Part shown: positions 1 to 7,583 of the stretch, in pieces | How positions within the stretch are numbered: the first letter of the stretch is position 1 | How the letters are laid out: each line of letters starts with the position of its first letter | From: Clostridiaceae bacterium | GTDB lineage: Bacteria; Bacillota; Clostridia; Lachnospirales; Lachnospiraceae | Direction: 5' to 3' | Length of the DNA: 17,454 nt | Assembly: GCA_018378255.1 (NCBI GenBank) | Contig: JAGZXV010000126.1 | Location: 1-17,454, forward strand | Made by a program: the position numbers and the translations under genes | The notes under the pieces: generated by a model | Seen by the model: only the letters and a program-made list of their open reading frames with translations | What the model was told of the DNA's origin: nothing | Database searches by the model: none

Positions 1-22
1 TGACCTCAAAGTCAGCGATTTA

Positions 23-70
23 GGGAGCCTGAATTGAGAATTTCTTCAGGAATTCTCAATGAATGCTCCC
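23..70. repeat. Long imperfect hairpin downstream of dnaB
   Basis: A perfect 10-bp inverted repeat (33-42 with 51-60) closes through two further pairs onto a four-base loop (TTCA). It is flanked, after a 4x4 internal loop, by a second 6-bp arm pair (GGGAGC at 23-28 with GCTCCC at 65-70). Neither strand has a T-tract after the stem, so this is not a standard intrinsic terminator. It could be a transcript-end structure, an RNA-processing site or the end of a dispersed intergenic repeat. The pairing is read directly from the sequence; the role is not known. Confidence 0.65.
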
Positions 71-240
71 GGTACCCTACATTTCCCTTCCTTTCAGCCC
101 TAGATCTGCCCCGGCTGGAACCATGAGCTGGAACCGTAAACCGTGCTTCGGCCTCCCGCAAACCAGGAGCCGCGTCCGGCGAAAACCCAAACCACCCCCG
201 TCCGGTCCGATGCCCCGCCCCCGATCCCTGGATTCACGGC
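71..240. other. GC-rich intergenic island, possible dispersed repeat
   Basis: Bases 121-240 contain about 81 G or C out of 120 (67%), whereas the AT-rich stretch just after dnaB (241-282) and the neighbouring genes are far lower. Several frames are open here. On the minus strand one frame continues from the dnaB stop codon to a TAG at 100-102. Another is open from 233 to a TGA at 12-14 with no ATG. On the plus strand a 63-codon frame runs 63-254. None has a convincing ribosome binding site, and open frames are expected by chance in GC-rich DNA, so no gene is called. With the adjoining hairpin it may be one interspersed repeat unit; that is inference. Confidence 0.45.
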
Positions 241-282
241 GTTACTTTCACTAATATAGTTAAATAAAGATTTTACATCCCC

Positions 283-1620
283 TTACTGCTTTGCAATGTT
301 AGCAAATTTCGTGTACTCCGGTCTCCACAGCAGATTGACCGTACCAATAGGGCCGTTTCTCTGTTTTGCAATAATGACCTCGGCCACATTGGGATTCTCC
401 GTGTCTTTATTATAATAATCATCACGGTATAGAAACATTACCACGTCGGCATCCTGCTCGATAGAGCCGGATTCACGGAGGTCGGAAAGCATGGGCCTGT
501 GATCCTGCCTTGTTTCACAGGCACGGCTTAACTGTGAAAGCGCAATAACCGGCGCGCTCAGCTCCCTGGCTAAAGCTTTAAGGGAACGGGAGATTTCGGA
601 GACCTCCTGCTGCCTGTTCTCGCCTGTTTTTCCTGACCCGGACATCAACTGCAGGTAATCGATGATTACCATGTTAAGGCCGTACTCCAACTTCATCTTT
701 CTGCATTTGGAGCGAAGCTCTGTGATGGAAATACCAGGGGTATCGTCTATGATCAGCTTGGATCTTCCAATCACGCCGATTCCTTCCACCACCGCATCCC
801 AGTCGGAATCCGTCAGGGAACCGGTTCTGAGTTTTTGGGAATCCACGTTGGTTTCCATGGACAGCATACGGTTAACCAACTGTTCCTTGGACATCTCCAG
901 ACTGAATACCATACAGGGAATCCCTTTTTTTACTGCAACATGATCCACCAGATTCAATACAAAAGCGGTCTTTCCCATGGAAGGACGGGCCGCAATCAGT
1001 ACGAAATCCGATGGCTGCATACCGGATGTTTTATAATCCAGGTCGATAAATCCGGTCGGAATACCGGTAACCGTTCCCTGGGTTTTGGATGCCTGCTCAA
1101 TTTTTTCCAAAACATTTAACGCCACCTGGCGGATCGGGACAAATTCTCCTGATGCATTCCGGCTCTGAAGCAGGTCAAATACGGATTTTTCCGTCTGAGC
1201 CAGGATGTCTTCCAGACTTTCCTTTCCGGCATAACAGGTATTGGCGATCTCTTCATTTACTTTAATCAGCTTTCTTAAAACCGATTTCTCTTTTACAATA
1301 TTCGCATAGGATCTGACATTCGCCGATGTCGGAACCATGGTAATAATATCTCTTACAAAATCCAGGCTGCTGACTTCCGGCGGAACATCCTTTTCCTTCA
1401 AACGGTTTTGCAGGGTTACCAGGTCCACCGGCATCCCTTCATTAAACAGCTCTACCATGGATTCGAACATCACGCCATATTGATGCTGGTAAAAATCGCT
1501 GCCCATAATAATCTCGGAGGCGGCAATAATCGCTTCTTTATCCATCAGCATGGAACCGATCACAGACTGTTCCGCTTCAATGCTGTGGGGAAGCACCCGC
1601 TTAATCAGCGCTTCATCCAT
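283..1620 (-). CDS. dnaB: Replicative DNA helicase DnaB
   Basis: This is the hexameric 5'-3' helicase that unwinds DNA at the replication fork and interacts with primase and the loader (called DnaC in Bacillus). The 445-residue length is normal. The N-terminal DnaB domain spans roughly residues 8-110 and the RecA-like domain 180-440. The Walker A motif ARPSMGKT lies at 211-218, the Walker B segment VIID with the following YLQLMSG at 318-327, and the conserved LSDLRESGSIEQDAD segment near the C-terminus. The ATG is preceded by AGGAGG nine bases upstream, which overlaps the rplI stop codon, so translation is probably coupled. It is the last gene of the gdpP-rplI-dnaB operon, an order also known in Bacillus. 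No intrinsic terminator with a T-tract follows it; instead a GC-rich island and a long hairpin lie downstream. Confidence 0.97.
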   Translation of the reverse strand: MDEALIKRVLPHSIEAEQSVIGSMLMDKEAIIAASEIIMGSDFYQHQYGVMFESMVELFNEGMPVDLVTLQNRLKEKDVPPEVSSLDFVRDIITMVPTSANVRSYANIVKEKSVLRKLIKVNEEIANTCYAGKESLEDILAQTEKSVFDLLQSRNASGEFVPIRQVALNVLEKIEQASKTQGTVTGIPTGFIDLDYKTSGMQPSDFVLIAARPSMGKTAFVLNLVDHVAVKKGIPCMVFSLEMSKEQLVNRMLSMETNVDSQKLRTGSLTDSDWDAVVEGIGVIGRSKLIIDDTPGISITELRSKCRKMKLEYGLNMVIIDYLQLMSGSGKTGENRQQEVSEISRSLKALARELSAPVIALSQLSRACETRQDHRPMLSDLRESGSIEQDADVVMFLYRDDYYNKDTENPNVAEVIIAKQRNGPIGTVNLLWRPEYTKFANIAKQ

Positions 1621-1633
1621 AGTGTTATTCCTC

Positions 1634-2080
1634 CTAAGCTTCGACTACTTTAACTGCCAGTTTTGCGGTTACATCCTTATGGAGTTTAATACCCACTTCA
1701 TGGGTTCCGAATGTTTTAAGCGGCTCAGGAAGAACCAGTTTTTTCTTATCAATATCCAGATTCAGCTGGCTGGCAACTGCTGCTGAAATCTCTTTTCCTG
1801 AAACGGAACCAAATGCCCTTCCGCCTTCTCCGGCCTTAATTGAAACGGTAATAGATGATTTCCCGATCTGTTCTGCCAGTTCTTTAGCAGCCGCCAGCTG
1901 CTCTGCCGCTATTCTTTCTGCATTTGCTTTCTGCAATTTTAGGTCATTCAGGTTCTTAGGTGTAGCTTCTATTCCAAGTTTCTTAGGAAGAATAAAATTC
2001 CTCGCGTAACCGTCATTAACGTTTACCACCTGTCCTTTTTTTCCTAATGATTTTACATCTTCTAACAATACAACTTCCAT
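1634..2080 (-). CDS. rplI: 50S ribosomal protein L9
   Basis: L9 binds 23S rRNA with its N-terminal domain near the base of the L1 stalk and helps maintain reading frame. The 148 residues match the family length. The N-terminal domain shows the family signature: GKKGQVVNVNDGYARNFILP at residues 13-32, including the GYARN core. A long charged alpha-helical linker (about 40-75) leads to the C-terminal domain, which begins near SSITVSIKAGEGGRAFGSV. The start lies two bases after the gdpP stop codon, and its GGGAG ribosome binding site sits inside the end of gdpP, so the genes are cotranscribed and probably translationally coupled. Its own stop overlaps the dnaB ribosome binding site. Confidence 0.97.
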   Translation of the reverse strand: MEVVLLEDVKSLGKKGQVVNVNDGYARNFILPKKLGIEATPKNLNDLKLQKANAERIAAEQLAAAKELAEQIGKSSITVSIKAGEGGRAFGSVSGKEISAAVASQLNLDIDKKKLVLPEPLKTFGTHEVGIKLHKDVTAKLAVKVVEA

Positions 2081-2082
2081 TT

Positions 2083-4134
2083 CTATATATCTCCCTTCTC
2101 AAGCATCTCTTTGATGACCGCCTTAACGCGTTCCTTTGCATCTTCGATGGACGCACCCTTAAGCTGCGCTCCGGCAATTGTCCTGTGCCCGCCGCCGCCT
2201 AATTGTTCCATCATCACCTGCACATTGACTTCGTCAATGGACCGCGCACTGATGTATACGGTTCCGTTATACTCTGCCAGTACAACGGACGCCTTAATGC
2301 CTATAATTCCCAGTAGTTCATTGGCCGCCTGGGCTGCCACTATCGTCGGGCTGGTCACATCTCCGGACGGGCATTCACTGATCGCAAATGCTCCTTCGAA
2401 AACCTCTGCCCTTCTGACCGCTTCCGCTTTTGCTTTATAATCGGCCATATCATCACGGAACAGCTTGCGGACTCTGGTAATATCAGCCCCGCTTCTTCTT
2501 AAATAAGCGGCTGCTTCAAATGTCCTCACACCGGTCTGGTTGGTAAAGTTATTGGTATCAATAACGATTCCGGCGTACATGGCGTCCGCTTCTGCGGATT
2601 TAATCTTAATCCCGTCCGCAATGTACTGTAATATCTCCGCAACCATCTCACAGGTAGAAGACGCATACGGCTCCACATAGGACAATACCGCATTGTCTAT
2701 AATCTCACTGCTCTGACGGTGATGATCCAAAACCACAATTCCTTTTACCATGCGCAGAAGTTCCGGCGCATCGGCAATGCTGGGCCGGTTGACATCCACA
2801 ACCACAAGAATTGTGTTGTTATCCACCAACTCCGCAGCTCTTGCCCCATTAAGGAACAGATCATCCGGGTAATCCCCATTGCCGATAAAACGGTCCATCA
2901 TCGGCCTGACGGAGGATGTCACTTCATTGATGACAATATGGGCCTTTTTGTTAAGCGATGTAGCAATCCGGTAAATGCCCACTGCCGCACCAAAAGAATC
3001 AATATCCGCTCTCTGGTGGCCCATAATGAGCAGACGGTCCTTGGTTTCCAGCAGTTCCCGCAGTGCATGGGCCTTAACTCTGGCCTTAACCCTGGTGGTT
3101 TTTTCCAATTGCTGCGACTTTCCTCCATAATAGAGGATCTTCTCGCCGTCTTTAACAACGGCCTGGTCACCGCCCCGCCCCAATGCCATATCTATGGCCA
3201 TTCTGGCAAAATCATAATTCTGGGAATAGGTCTCCCCATTCATACCGAGACCGATGCTCAGTGTAACCGACATCTCATTCCCTATGTTCACTGTCTTCAC
3301 ATCTTCCAGGATAGAAAAACGGCTTTCCTGGATTCCGCTGACATACTGCTGTTTTATGGTAAAGAAATACTTATCCTTTTCCAGCTTCTTAACAACACCG
3401 TTCATACCTGCAATATACTTGCTGATCTTACGGTCAATAAGCGCCATGAGAAGGGATCTTCTGACCTCTTCAACACTTTCCAATGCCTCTTCATAATTAT
3501 CCAGATAAATGAGACCCGCTACCATCTTCTGATTGGTGATCTCCTGTTTATATTTCAGGATCTCAGTCTCGTCAAACAGATAAACGGCATAAAGTTTCTG
3601 CTGGCAGTTTTCTGCTCCCAGAGTTTCTTCGGCTTCCCTGCTGCTGTTTTCTTCTACCAGAACCTGCTTTAAATCAATTCTGTAATTCCTTTCTCCAAGG
3701 CTTACATGTACGCTGGTTCCTTCATCCTGCTGAGGAAAATTTTCCTTTGTCACTTCCGGAAAAACAGATGTCAGACTCTTTCTGGAATTCTTCTCAGCTC
3801 CTGTAAGTTCATGAAACTCCTGGTTCATCCAAAGAATTCTTCCGCTCTCGTCGGCCACCGCATACGGGACATTCATCTCGGTGAGCAGCTGTTTTTGAAT
3901 CCATGCATAATCAGCGGAAAATTCCACCAATCCTGCCATCATTCTTCTTCTCTTATAGAAATACAGCCATAGGGCAATCAGAAGATAAATTACCGTAAAT
4001 CCGCACATCACAAGGCCGGCCACAGTATCCACCGCGCCAATCAGCAGATTTGCTATTATCAGCAAAGCAGACAATATTAAGGGCCACTGCATATAGATCC
4101 CCAACTGTCCCTTCACCTTAACCTTTTCTTTCAT
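2083..4134 (-). CDS. gdpP: Cyclic-di-AMP phosphodiesterase GdpP (DHH family)
   Basis: This membrane-bound enzyme hydrolyses cyclic di-AMP to pApA, which affects cell-wall, osmotic and potassium homeostasis. From the chosen start it has 683 residues, close to the usual 650-680. In order: two membrane helices (about 16-60), a divergent PAS domain (75-185), a degenerate GGDEF domain (about 200-335, with RFSILED where GGDEF is expected), then the DHH and DHHA1 phosphoesterase domains. Visible metal ligands are H373, D377 and D379 in GHQRADIDS, D447 in VVVDVN and D470-H471-H472 in VLDHH; the GGGGH motif lies near the C-terminus. An ATG ten codons upstream at 4164 is less likely: the inner ATG has AGAGGAG six bases upstream, and the outer one would lie only about 10 bases from the predicted transcript start. 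It heads the gdpP-rplI-dnaB operon. Confidence 0.95.
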   Translation of the reverse strand: MKEKVKVKGQLGIYMQWPLILSALLIIANLLIGAVDTVAGLVMCGFTVIYLLIALWLYFYKRRRMMAGLVEFSADYAWIQKQLLTEMNVPYAVADESGRILWMNQEFHELTGAEKNSRKSLTSVFPEVTKENFPQQDEGTSVHVSLGERNYRIDLKQVLVEENSSREAEETLGAENCQQKLYAVYLFDETEILKYKQEITNQKMVAGLIYLDNYEEALESVEEVRRSLLMALIDRKISKYIAGMNGVVKKLEKDKYFFTIKQQYVSGIQESRFSILEDVKTVNIGNEMSVTLSIGLGMNGETYSQNYDFARMAIDMALGRGGDQAVVKDGEKILYYGGKSQQLEKTTRVKARVKAHALRELLETKDRLLIMGHQRADIDSFGAAVGIYRIATSLNKKAHIVINEVTSSVRPMMDRFIGNGDYPDDLFLNGARAAELVDNNTILVVVDVNRPSIADAPELLRMVKGIVVLDHHRQSSEIIDNAVLSYVEPYASSTCEMVAEILQYIADGIKIKSAEADAMYAGIVIDTNNFTNQTGVRTFEAAAYLRRSGADITRVRKLFRDDMADYKAKAEAVRRAEVFEGAFAISECPSGDVTSPTIVAAQAANELLGIIGIKASVVLAEYNGTVYISARSIDEVNVQVMMEQLGGGGHRTIAGAQLKGASIEDAKERVKAVIKEMLEKGDI

Positions 4135-4140
4135 GGCTAT

Positions 4141-4147
4141 CTCCTCT
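4141..4147 (-). promoter_or_regulatory. Ribosome binding site deciding the gdpP start
   Basis: The sequence AGAGGAG on the minus strand lies six bases before the ATG at 4134. It supports that start over the in-frame ATG at 4164, which has no such motif. Confidence 0.8.
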
Positions 4148-4181
4148 TCTAAAAGATTAAGCATATTTCGCCTATCTTATG

Positions 4182-4210
4182 ATTATAGCATAACTGTCGT
4201 TTTTCGTCTA
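4182..4210 (-). promoter_or_regulatory. Sigma-A promoter of gdpP-rplI-dnaB, extended -10
   Basis: The minus strand has a perfect TATAAT at 4182-4187 preceded by TGC, which forms an extended -10 element. A weak -35-like TAGACG lies at 4205-4210 with 17 bases between them (four of six matches to TTGACA). Transcription would begin near 4175, giving a leader of about 40 bases before the gdpP ATG. The motif is seen directly; activity is inferred. Confidence 0.75.
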
Positions 4211-4251
4211 TGCCTTCCGCAGTTGAACTCATGGTTTCGGCAGAAATGCCC

Positions 4252-4279
4252 TAACAGTTCTGACCTGTTTGAACTGTTA
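4252..4279. repeat. 9-bp inverted repeat upstream of the gdpP promoter
   Basis: TAACAGTTC (4252-4260) and GAACTGTTA (4271-4279) are perfect inverted copies separated by 10 bases. The element lies about 42 bases upstream of the -35 region of the gdpP promoter and about 110 bases downstream of the sulfatase operon terminator. It may be an operator or a hairpin; there is no T-tract on either side. Nothing else was recognised between 4211 and 4391. Confidence 0.5.
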
Positions 4280-4391
4280 CGAGACATCCCTGTTTGCGAT
4301 TTCACGATGACAACTCCGGCTGGCAGGGGCCACGGACAGAAACTCCAGTCTAACGGTAAGACCTCCGGTTCCAGTTATCCGGAATAACAGC

Positions 4392-4440
4392 TTAAAAGGC
4401 TGCCAAACAGACCATTGATTGGTTCTGTCTTGCAGCCTTA
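4392..4440 (-). terminator. Intrinsic terminator of the transporter/sulfatase operon
   Basis: Just after the last sulfatase stop codon the minus strand folds as AAGGCTGC (4432-4439) with GCAGCCTT (4396-4403). Further pairs inside the stem are ACAG with CTGT and ACCA with TGGT. The stem is followed by a short run of four T and then AAG. The U-tract is modest, so some read-through toward gdpP is possible. Confidence 0.75.
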
Positions 4441-4461
4441 TCATTTATTCTTAAAACTTTT

Positions 4462-6063
4462 CTATACCAGCCCTTTCACATACTGAATCAGGCTTCCTAA
4501 TTCGATCCCCTGTTTTATCTTTTCTTTTACCTGCTCCTCATAAGCCGGGGGACAGAAAATTTTCACCTTAGCCCACATCCCTTCATCCGTAAAACGGCGG
4601 TCATACTCATAGGGAACCACATCGCAGGTTCTCTGATACCATTTCAGCATTTCTATGCGAAGACGGCTGATCTGGTCTGAGTAAGCCGGGTTTCCGATCT
4701 GGTTTTCCTTTTCACCCGGATCTCTGATCAAATCATAGAACTCGTCTTCTCCGGTTATCCTGCTGACATATTTGTACTCTCCGGTACGGATCATCGTCGC
4801 TTTAGCATGGGCTTCGTCATCCGTCTGGGCCATCATTTTGGGCCAATAGACGAATTCCGTTTTGGGGCCGTCAGGTCCAGAGGCATGGTATTCATCACAA
4901 TGCTTTTCCTCCTGAAGCCGGCCGCCCTCACAAACGGCATATTCCCGCACCGTCTGGCTCCGTTTTTCCAGCACCGGGCGCAGACTGCGGCCAAAATGGG
5001 TCCGCTCAGGCGTCAGCCCGCAGTAATCCACAGCCGTGGCATAAAAATCCACCAGTTCCGCTATGGAATCCGTCACTCCCGGGTCTGCCGTTTCCCACTT
5101 CGGCGGTTTTATCAGAAGAGGTACTCTAGTCAGACAGTCCTCCATGCTGCTTTGGGCTTTTTCCGTAATTCCGTAATCTCCTGCAAAATCTCCATGGTCG
5201 CTGAAAAAGAATATCATGCAGTCGTCATAGATTCCCGCCTCTTTCAGGCCGTCGCAAAGGCGTCTGAACTGATCATCTATTTTGGAACACATTCCCAGAT
5301 AGACCGCCCTTATTTCATCCCAGTCAGCTTCGGAGAGATTATCTAATTTTTGATATTTTCTTATCTGTTCAAGCATTCTGGACTTTCCTGAACATTCCTC
5401 CGGTTTGATCCTTTCCGGCAGGGCGGAGCGGCTGATTCCAGAGTAATACGGCTCTTCTATCTGGTAAGGCACATGAGGATACATCAGGCCTAAAAACATG
5501 CATAACGGTTTCTCACCCTGATACGTTTTAATTCTCCCGATTGCCGCATCCACATCTTCATCGTCCGAATTATAGTTCCGGCCGTTTTCGTCCAGGCCCA
5601 GTTTCCCTTCGTAATGTGAATATAAGTCCTGTTTACCGCCGCCGTAGTTCTCCGCTTTCTTTGGCCCCGGCTTTACAGGCACATTTCCGCCGTAAAATAT
5701 TTCGTCGGCATTGCTTTTCGCCCAGCCCGGTATCTGTGCGGCAAACAGATCATTCCGGCCGTTCATCCAGATATGGTATCCTTCCCTTTTCAATTCCGAA
5801 AACAGGTTTTCCTCGCCCGGGCGCAGGAGATAGCTCATAGTACGGTGTCCGTGGACATGGGGATACAGGCCCGTAAAAAAGCTGCATCTGCTGGGCACGC
5901 ATACGGTATTCTGGCAGAAGGCCTGACGGAAAGATATGGCTTCCCGATTCGCAAATTCATCCAGAAACGGGGTCACTGCCGCCGGATTTCCCATGTGTCC
6001 CATGGTGTCGTAACGCATTTCATCAGGGTTAAATATTATGATATGTGGTCTTTTTTTCATCAT
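4462..6063 (-). CDS. Cys-type sulfatase, cytosolic (family S1)
   Basis: A type I sulfatase that hydrolyses a sulfate ester after an anaerobic maturase converts its cysteine to formylglycine. The signature is C55-V-P-S-R59 in a CVPSRCSFFTG block. An N-terminal metal ligand D14 lies in FNPDEMR. The second metal site S-D289-H290-G-D292 is followed by K302 and a RVPLLIKPP strand. MYPHVPY around H197 is also typical of the family. At 533 residues it is full length. There is no signal peptide or membrane segment, so it should act in the cytoplasm on an imported substrate. Where many relatives have a GK-W-H motif, this protein has NGRND (101-105), which suggests a distinct subfamily. It is the last gene of the operon, 24 bases after the other sulfatase. 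AAAGG precedes two adjacent ATG codons (6063 and 6060), so the exact start is uncertain by one codon. The substrate cannot be named. Confidence 0.88.
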   Translation of the reverse strand: MMKKRPHIIIFNPDEMRYDTMGHMGNPAAVTPFLDEFANREAISFRQAFCQNTVCVPSRCSFFTGLYPHVHGHRTMSYLLRPGEENLFSELKREGYHIWMNGRNDLFAAQIPGWAKSNADEIFYGGNVPVKPGPKKAENYGGGKQDLYSHYEGKLGLDENGRNYNSDDEDVDAAIGRIKTYQGEKPLCMFLGLMYPHVPYQIEEPYYSGISRSALPERIKPEECSGKSRMLEQIRKYQKLDNLSEADWDEIRAVYLGMCSKIDDQFRRLCDGLKEAGIYDDCMIFFFSDHGDFAGDYGITEKAQSSMEDCLTRVPLLIKPPKWETADPGVTDSIAELVDFYATAVDYCGLTPERTHFGRSLRPVLEKRSQTVREYAVCEGGRLQEEKHCDEYHASGPDGPKTEFVYWPKMMAQTDDEAHAKATMIRTGEYKYVSRITGEDEFYDLIRDPGEKENQIGNPAYSDQISRLRIEMLKWYQRTCDVVPYEYDRRFTDEGMWAKVKIFCPPAYEEQVKEKIKQGIELGSLIQYVKGLV

Positions 6064-6087
6064 GATACCTTTCTTAATCGCTTCCGC

Positions 6088-7572
6088 TTACTTTATGGCA
6101 GGCTGTTCTCTGGCTGTGGGCGGATTCCCCCGCCAGCGGTGCCGGTCGTCTAAGGAGTTCATCGTTCCCCGGGCCAGTTCATATCCTGCAAATAAAGCAG
6201 CATTTCTTTTCTTGACCGCCTGCATGGCGGCTGCTTCCTTCGGGTCCGCACCGGCCAAGGCCTCTTCTTTCAGTTCAGCCGATAATTCCGTCAGAATTTC
6301 CGCCAGATTCTCCCGTTCACAGGGATCTGCCTCCAGGTCAAAAAGCATGTCATAACCGCAGCCGTCATAAGTGATAAATTTATAATGATCCTTTACTATC
6401 ATCACTCCATAGGTATTTCTGTGGTCTTCAGGATGTTTGAAAATATTCATGTGTTCCCATACCTGGCTATAAACCGGACAGCTCTTAAATGGCCTGTCAT
6501 GAATCAGCGGCGCCAGGCTGGAACCGTCGGGAGCTTCAAACCGGGCGCCTGCAAGTTCACAGAGCGTAACGCCTATGTCCATAATGCTGACCGGCTGGCG
6601 ATAGGTTTTTCCAACCGGGATTCCATCGCCTTCCATCAGAAGGGGAATCCTTACCGACGGTTCGAAAAATGTCTCTTTTCCATACATGCCCAGCATACCA
6701 TTCATATCGCCATGATCGCTGGTATATCCGAACAGGTAAGAATGTCCCTGCTGTTTTGTGTAGTTTTGGAAAGCTTTCTGCACCTCTCCAAGCTGCCGGT
6801 CCGCCCGTTCAACGAGAGCGCAGTAAGCCGCCCTGGCCTGAATCGCCTCTTCTTCATCCGCTCCAAGCTGCCGGTCTTTCAGGAAAACATTATTATCAAT
6901 ATAAGGCTTTGATTCATTGAACTGTTCCGGCGGTCCCAGTTTCCGTATTTTCTCTTTATATTTACAGTAGAGGTCCGGCGGCGCTACATATGGGAAATGA
7001 GGTCCATAGGTGCCCACCAGGATAAACTGGGGTTTGTCATGGGGCTCTGCCAGGTATTCAAGGGCTGTGCGGATTACATGGTCGTCATAGTGAAGGACCG
7101 GGCTTTCCCCCGCCCCCATCACCTTTAAAGCGCCCATATAGGCGTATCCCATTCGCATGACGCCCCGTTCCCCGGCAATCCGTTCCACCGGACGGTTCCA
7201 GGTTACAGGCGTCATATCCCCTGCCAGATGTTTCGTAAATCCGTGGTACTGGTCTTCACCCACAAAATGCATTCTTCCTATCAGCACCGTTTCATATCCC
7301 GCTTCACACAGGGAGTGAAGAAATGTGGGGGTGGTGTCCGGCAGCGTATCATTGTTGGTTAAAATCCCCGTTCTTGTAGGAAGCATTCCGCTTAAAAATG
7401 ACATCCTGGCCGGAACGCAAAGGGGGCAGCTGGTATAGGCCCGTGTAAAGCTGATCCCATTTTCAGCCAGCCTGTCCATATTAGGGGTGTCGGCGGTTCC
7501 GCCGGCATGGCTCATCTGGCAGGCGGAATGCTGGTCCGACATAAACAGAAGAATATCCGGTTTTTCTTTCAT
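6088..7572 (-). CDS. Cys-type sulfatase, cytosolic (family S1, second paralogue)
   Basis: A second type I sulfatase of 494 residues, clearly different in sequence from its neighbour. The formylglycine precursor is C52 in C-V-P-A-R56, with alanine in the position often held by serine. The N-terminal metal site is in MSDQHS (D13, Q14). Other family positions are GRMHF with H102, GPHFPY with H192, and the second metal motif D286-H287-G-D289 followed by K299 in YGKETFF. There is no signal peptide, so the protein is predicted to be cytosolic. The ATG follows AAGGAGA by seven bases, and this site overlaps the stop codon of the upstream permease, indicating cotranscription and coupling. It resembles proteins often annotated as choline-sulfatase or arylsulfatase, but the sequence alone does not fix the substrate. 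Two sulfatases together suggest either a multiply sulfated compound or two related substrates. Confidence 0.88.
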   Translation of the reverse strand: MKEKPDILLFMSDQHSACQMSHAGGTADTPNMDRLAENGISFTRAYTSCPLCVPARMSFLSGMLPTRTGILTNNDTLPDTTPTFLHSLCEAGYETVLIGRMHFVGEDQYHGFTKHLAGDMTPVTWNRPVERIAGERGVMRMGYAYMGALKVMGAGESPVLHYDDHVIRTALEYLAEPHDKPQFILVGTYGPHFPYVAPPDLYCKYKEKIRKLGPPEQFNESKPYIDNNVFLKDRQLGADEEEAIQARAAYCALVERADRQLGEVQKAFQNYTKQQGHSYLFGYTSDHGDMNGMLGMYGKETFFEPSVRIPLLMEGDGIPVGKTYRQPVSIMDIGVTLCELAGARFEAPDGSSLAPLIHDRPFKSCPVYSQVWEHMNIFKHPEDHRNTYGVMIVKDHYKFITYDGCGYDMLFDLEADPCERENLAEILTELSAELKEEALAGADPKEAAAMQAVKKRNAALFAGYELARGTMNSLDDRHRWRGNPPTAREQPAIK

Positions 7573-7583
7573 CGCTTTTCTCC

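Noticed and set aside
63..254. Plus-strand 63-codon frame in the GC-rich island
   Set aside because: Pro/Arg/Ser-rich composition, as expected from random GC-rich DNA. No ribosome binding site, and competing frames on the other strand are equally open.
2719..3672. A 317-codon plus-strand open frame antisense to gdpP
   Set aside because: It lies fully inside a well-supported gene with all GdpP motifs, has no ribosome binding site of note, and its translation shows no recognisable domain.
4133..4387. Plus-strand 84-codon frame between gdpP and the sulfatase
   Set aside because: It starts inside gdpP antisense to its ribosome binding site and runs over the gdpP promoter and spacer. No coding evidence beyond the lack of stops.
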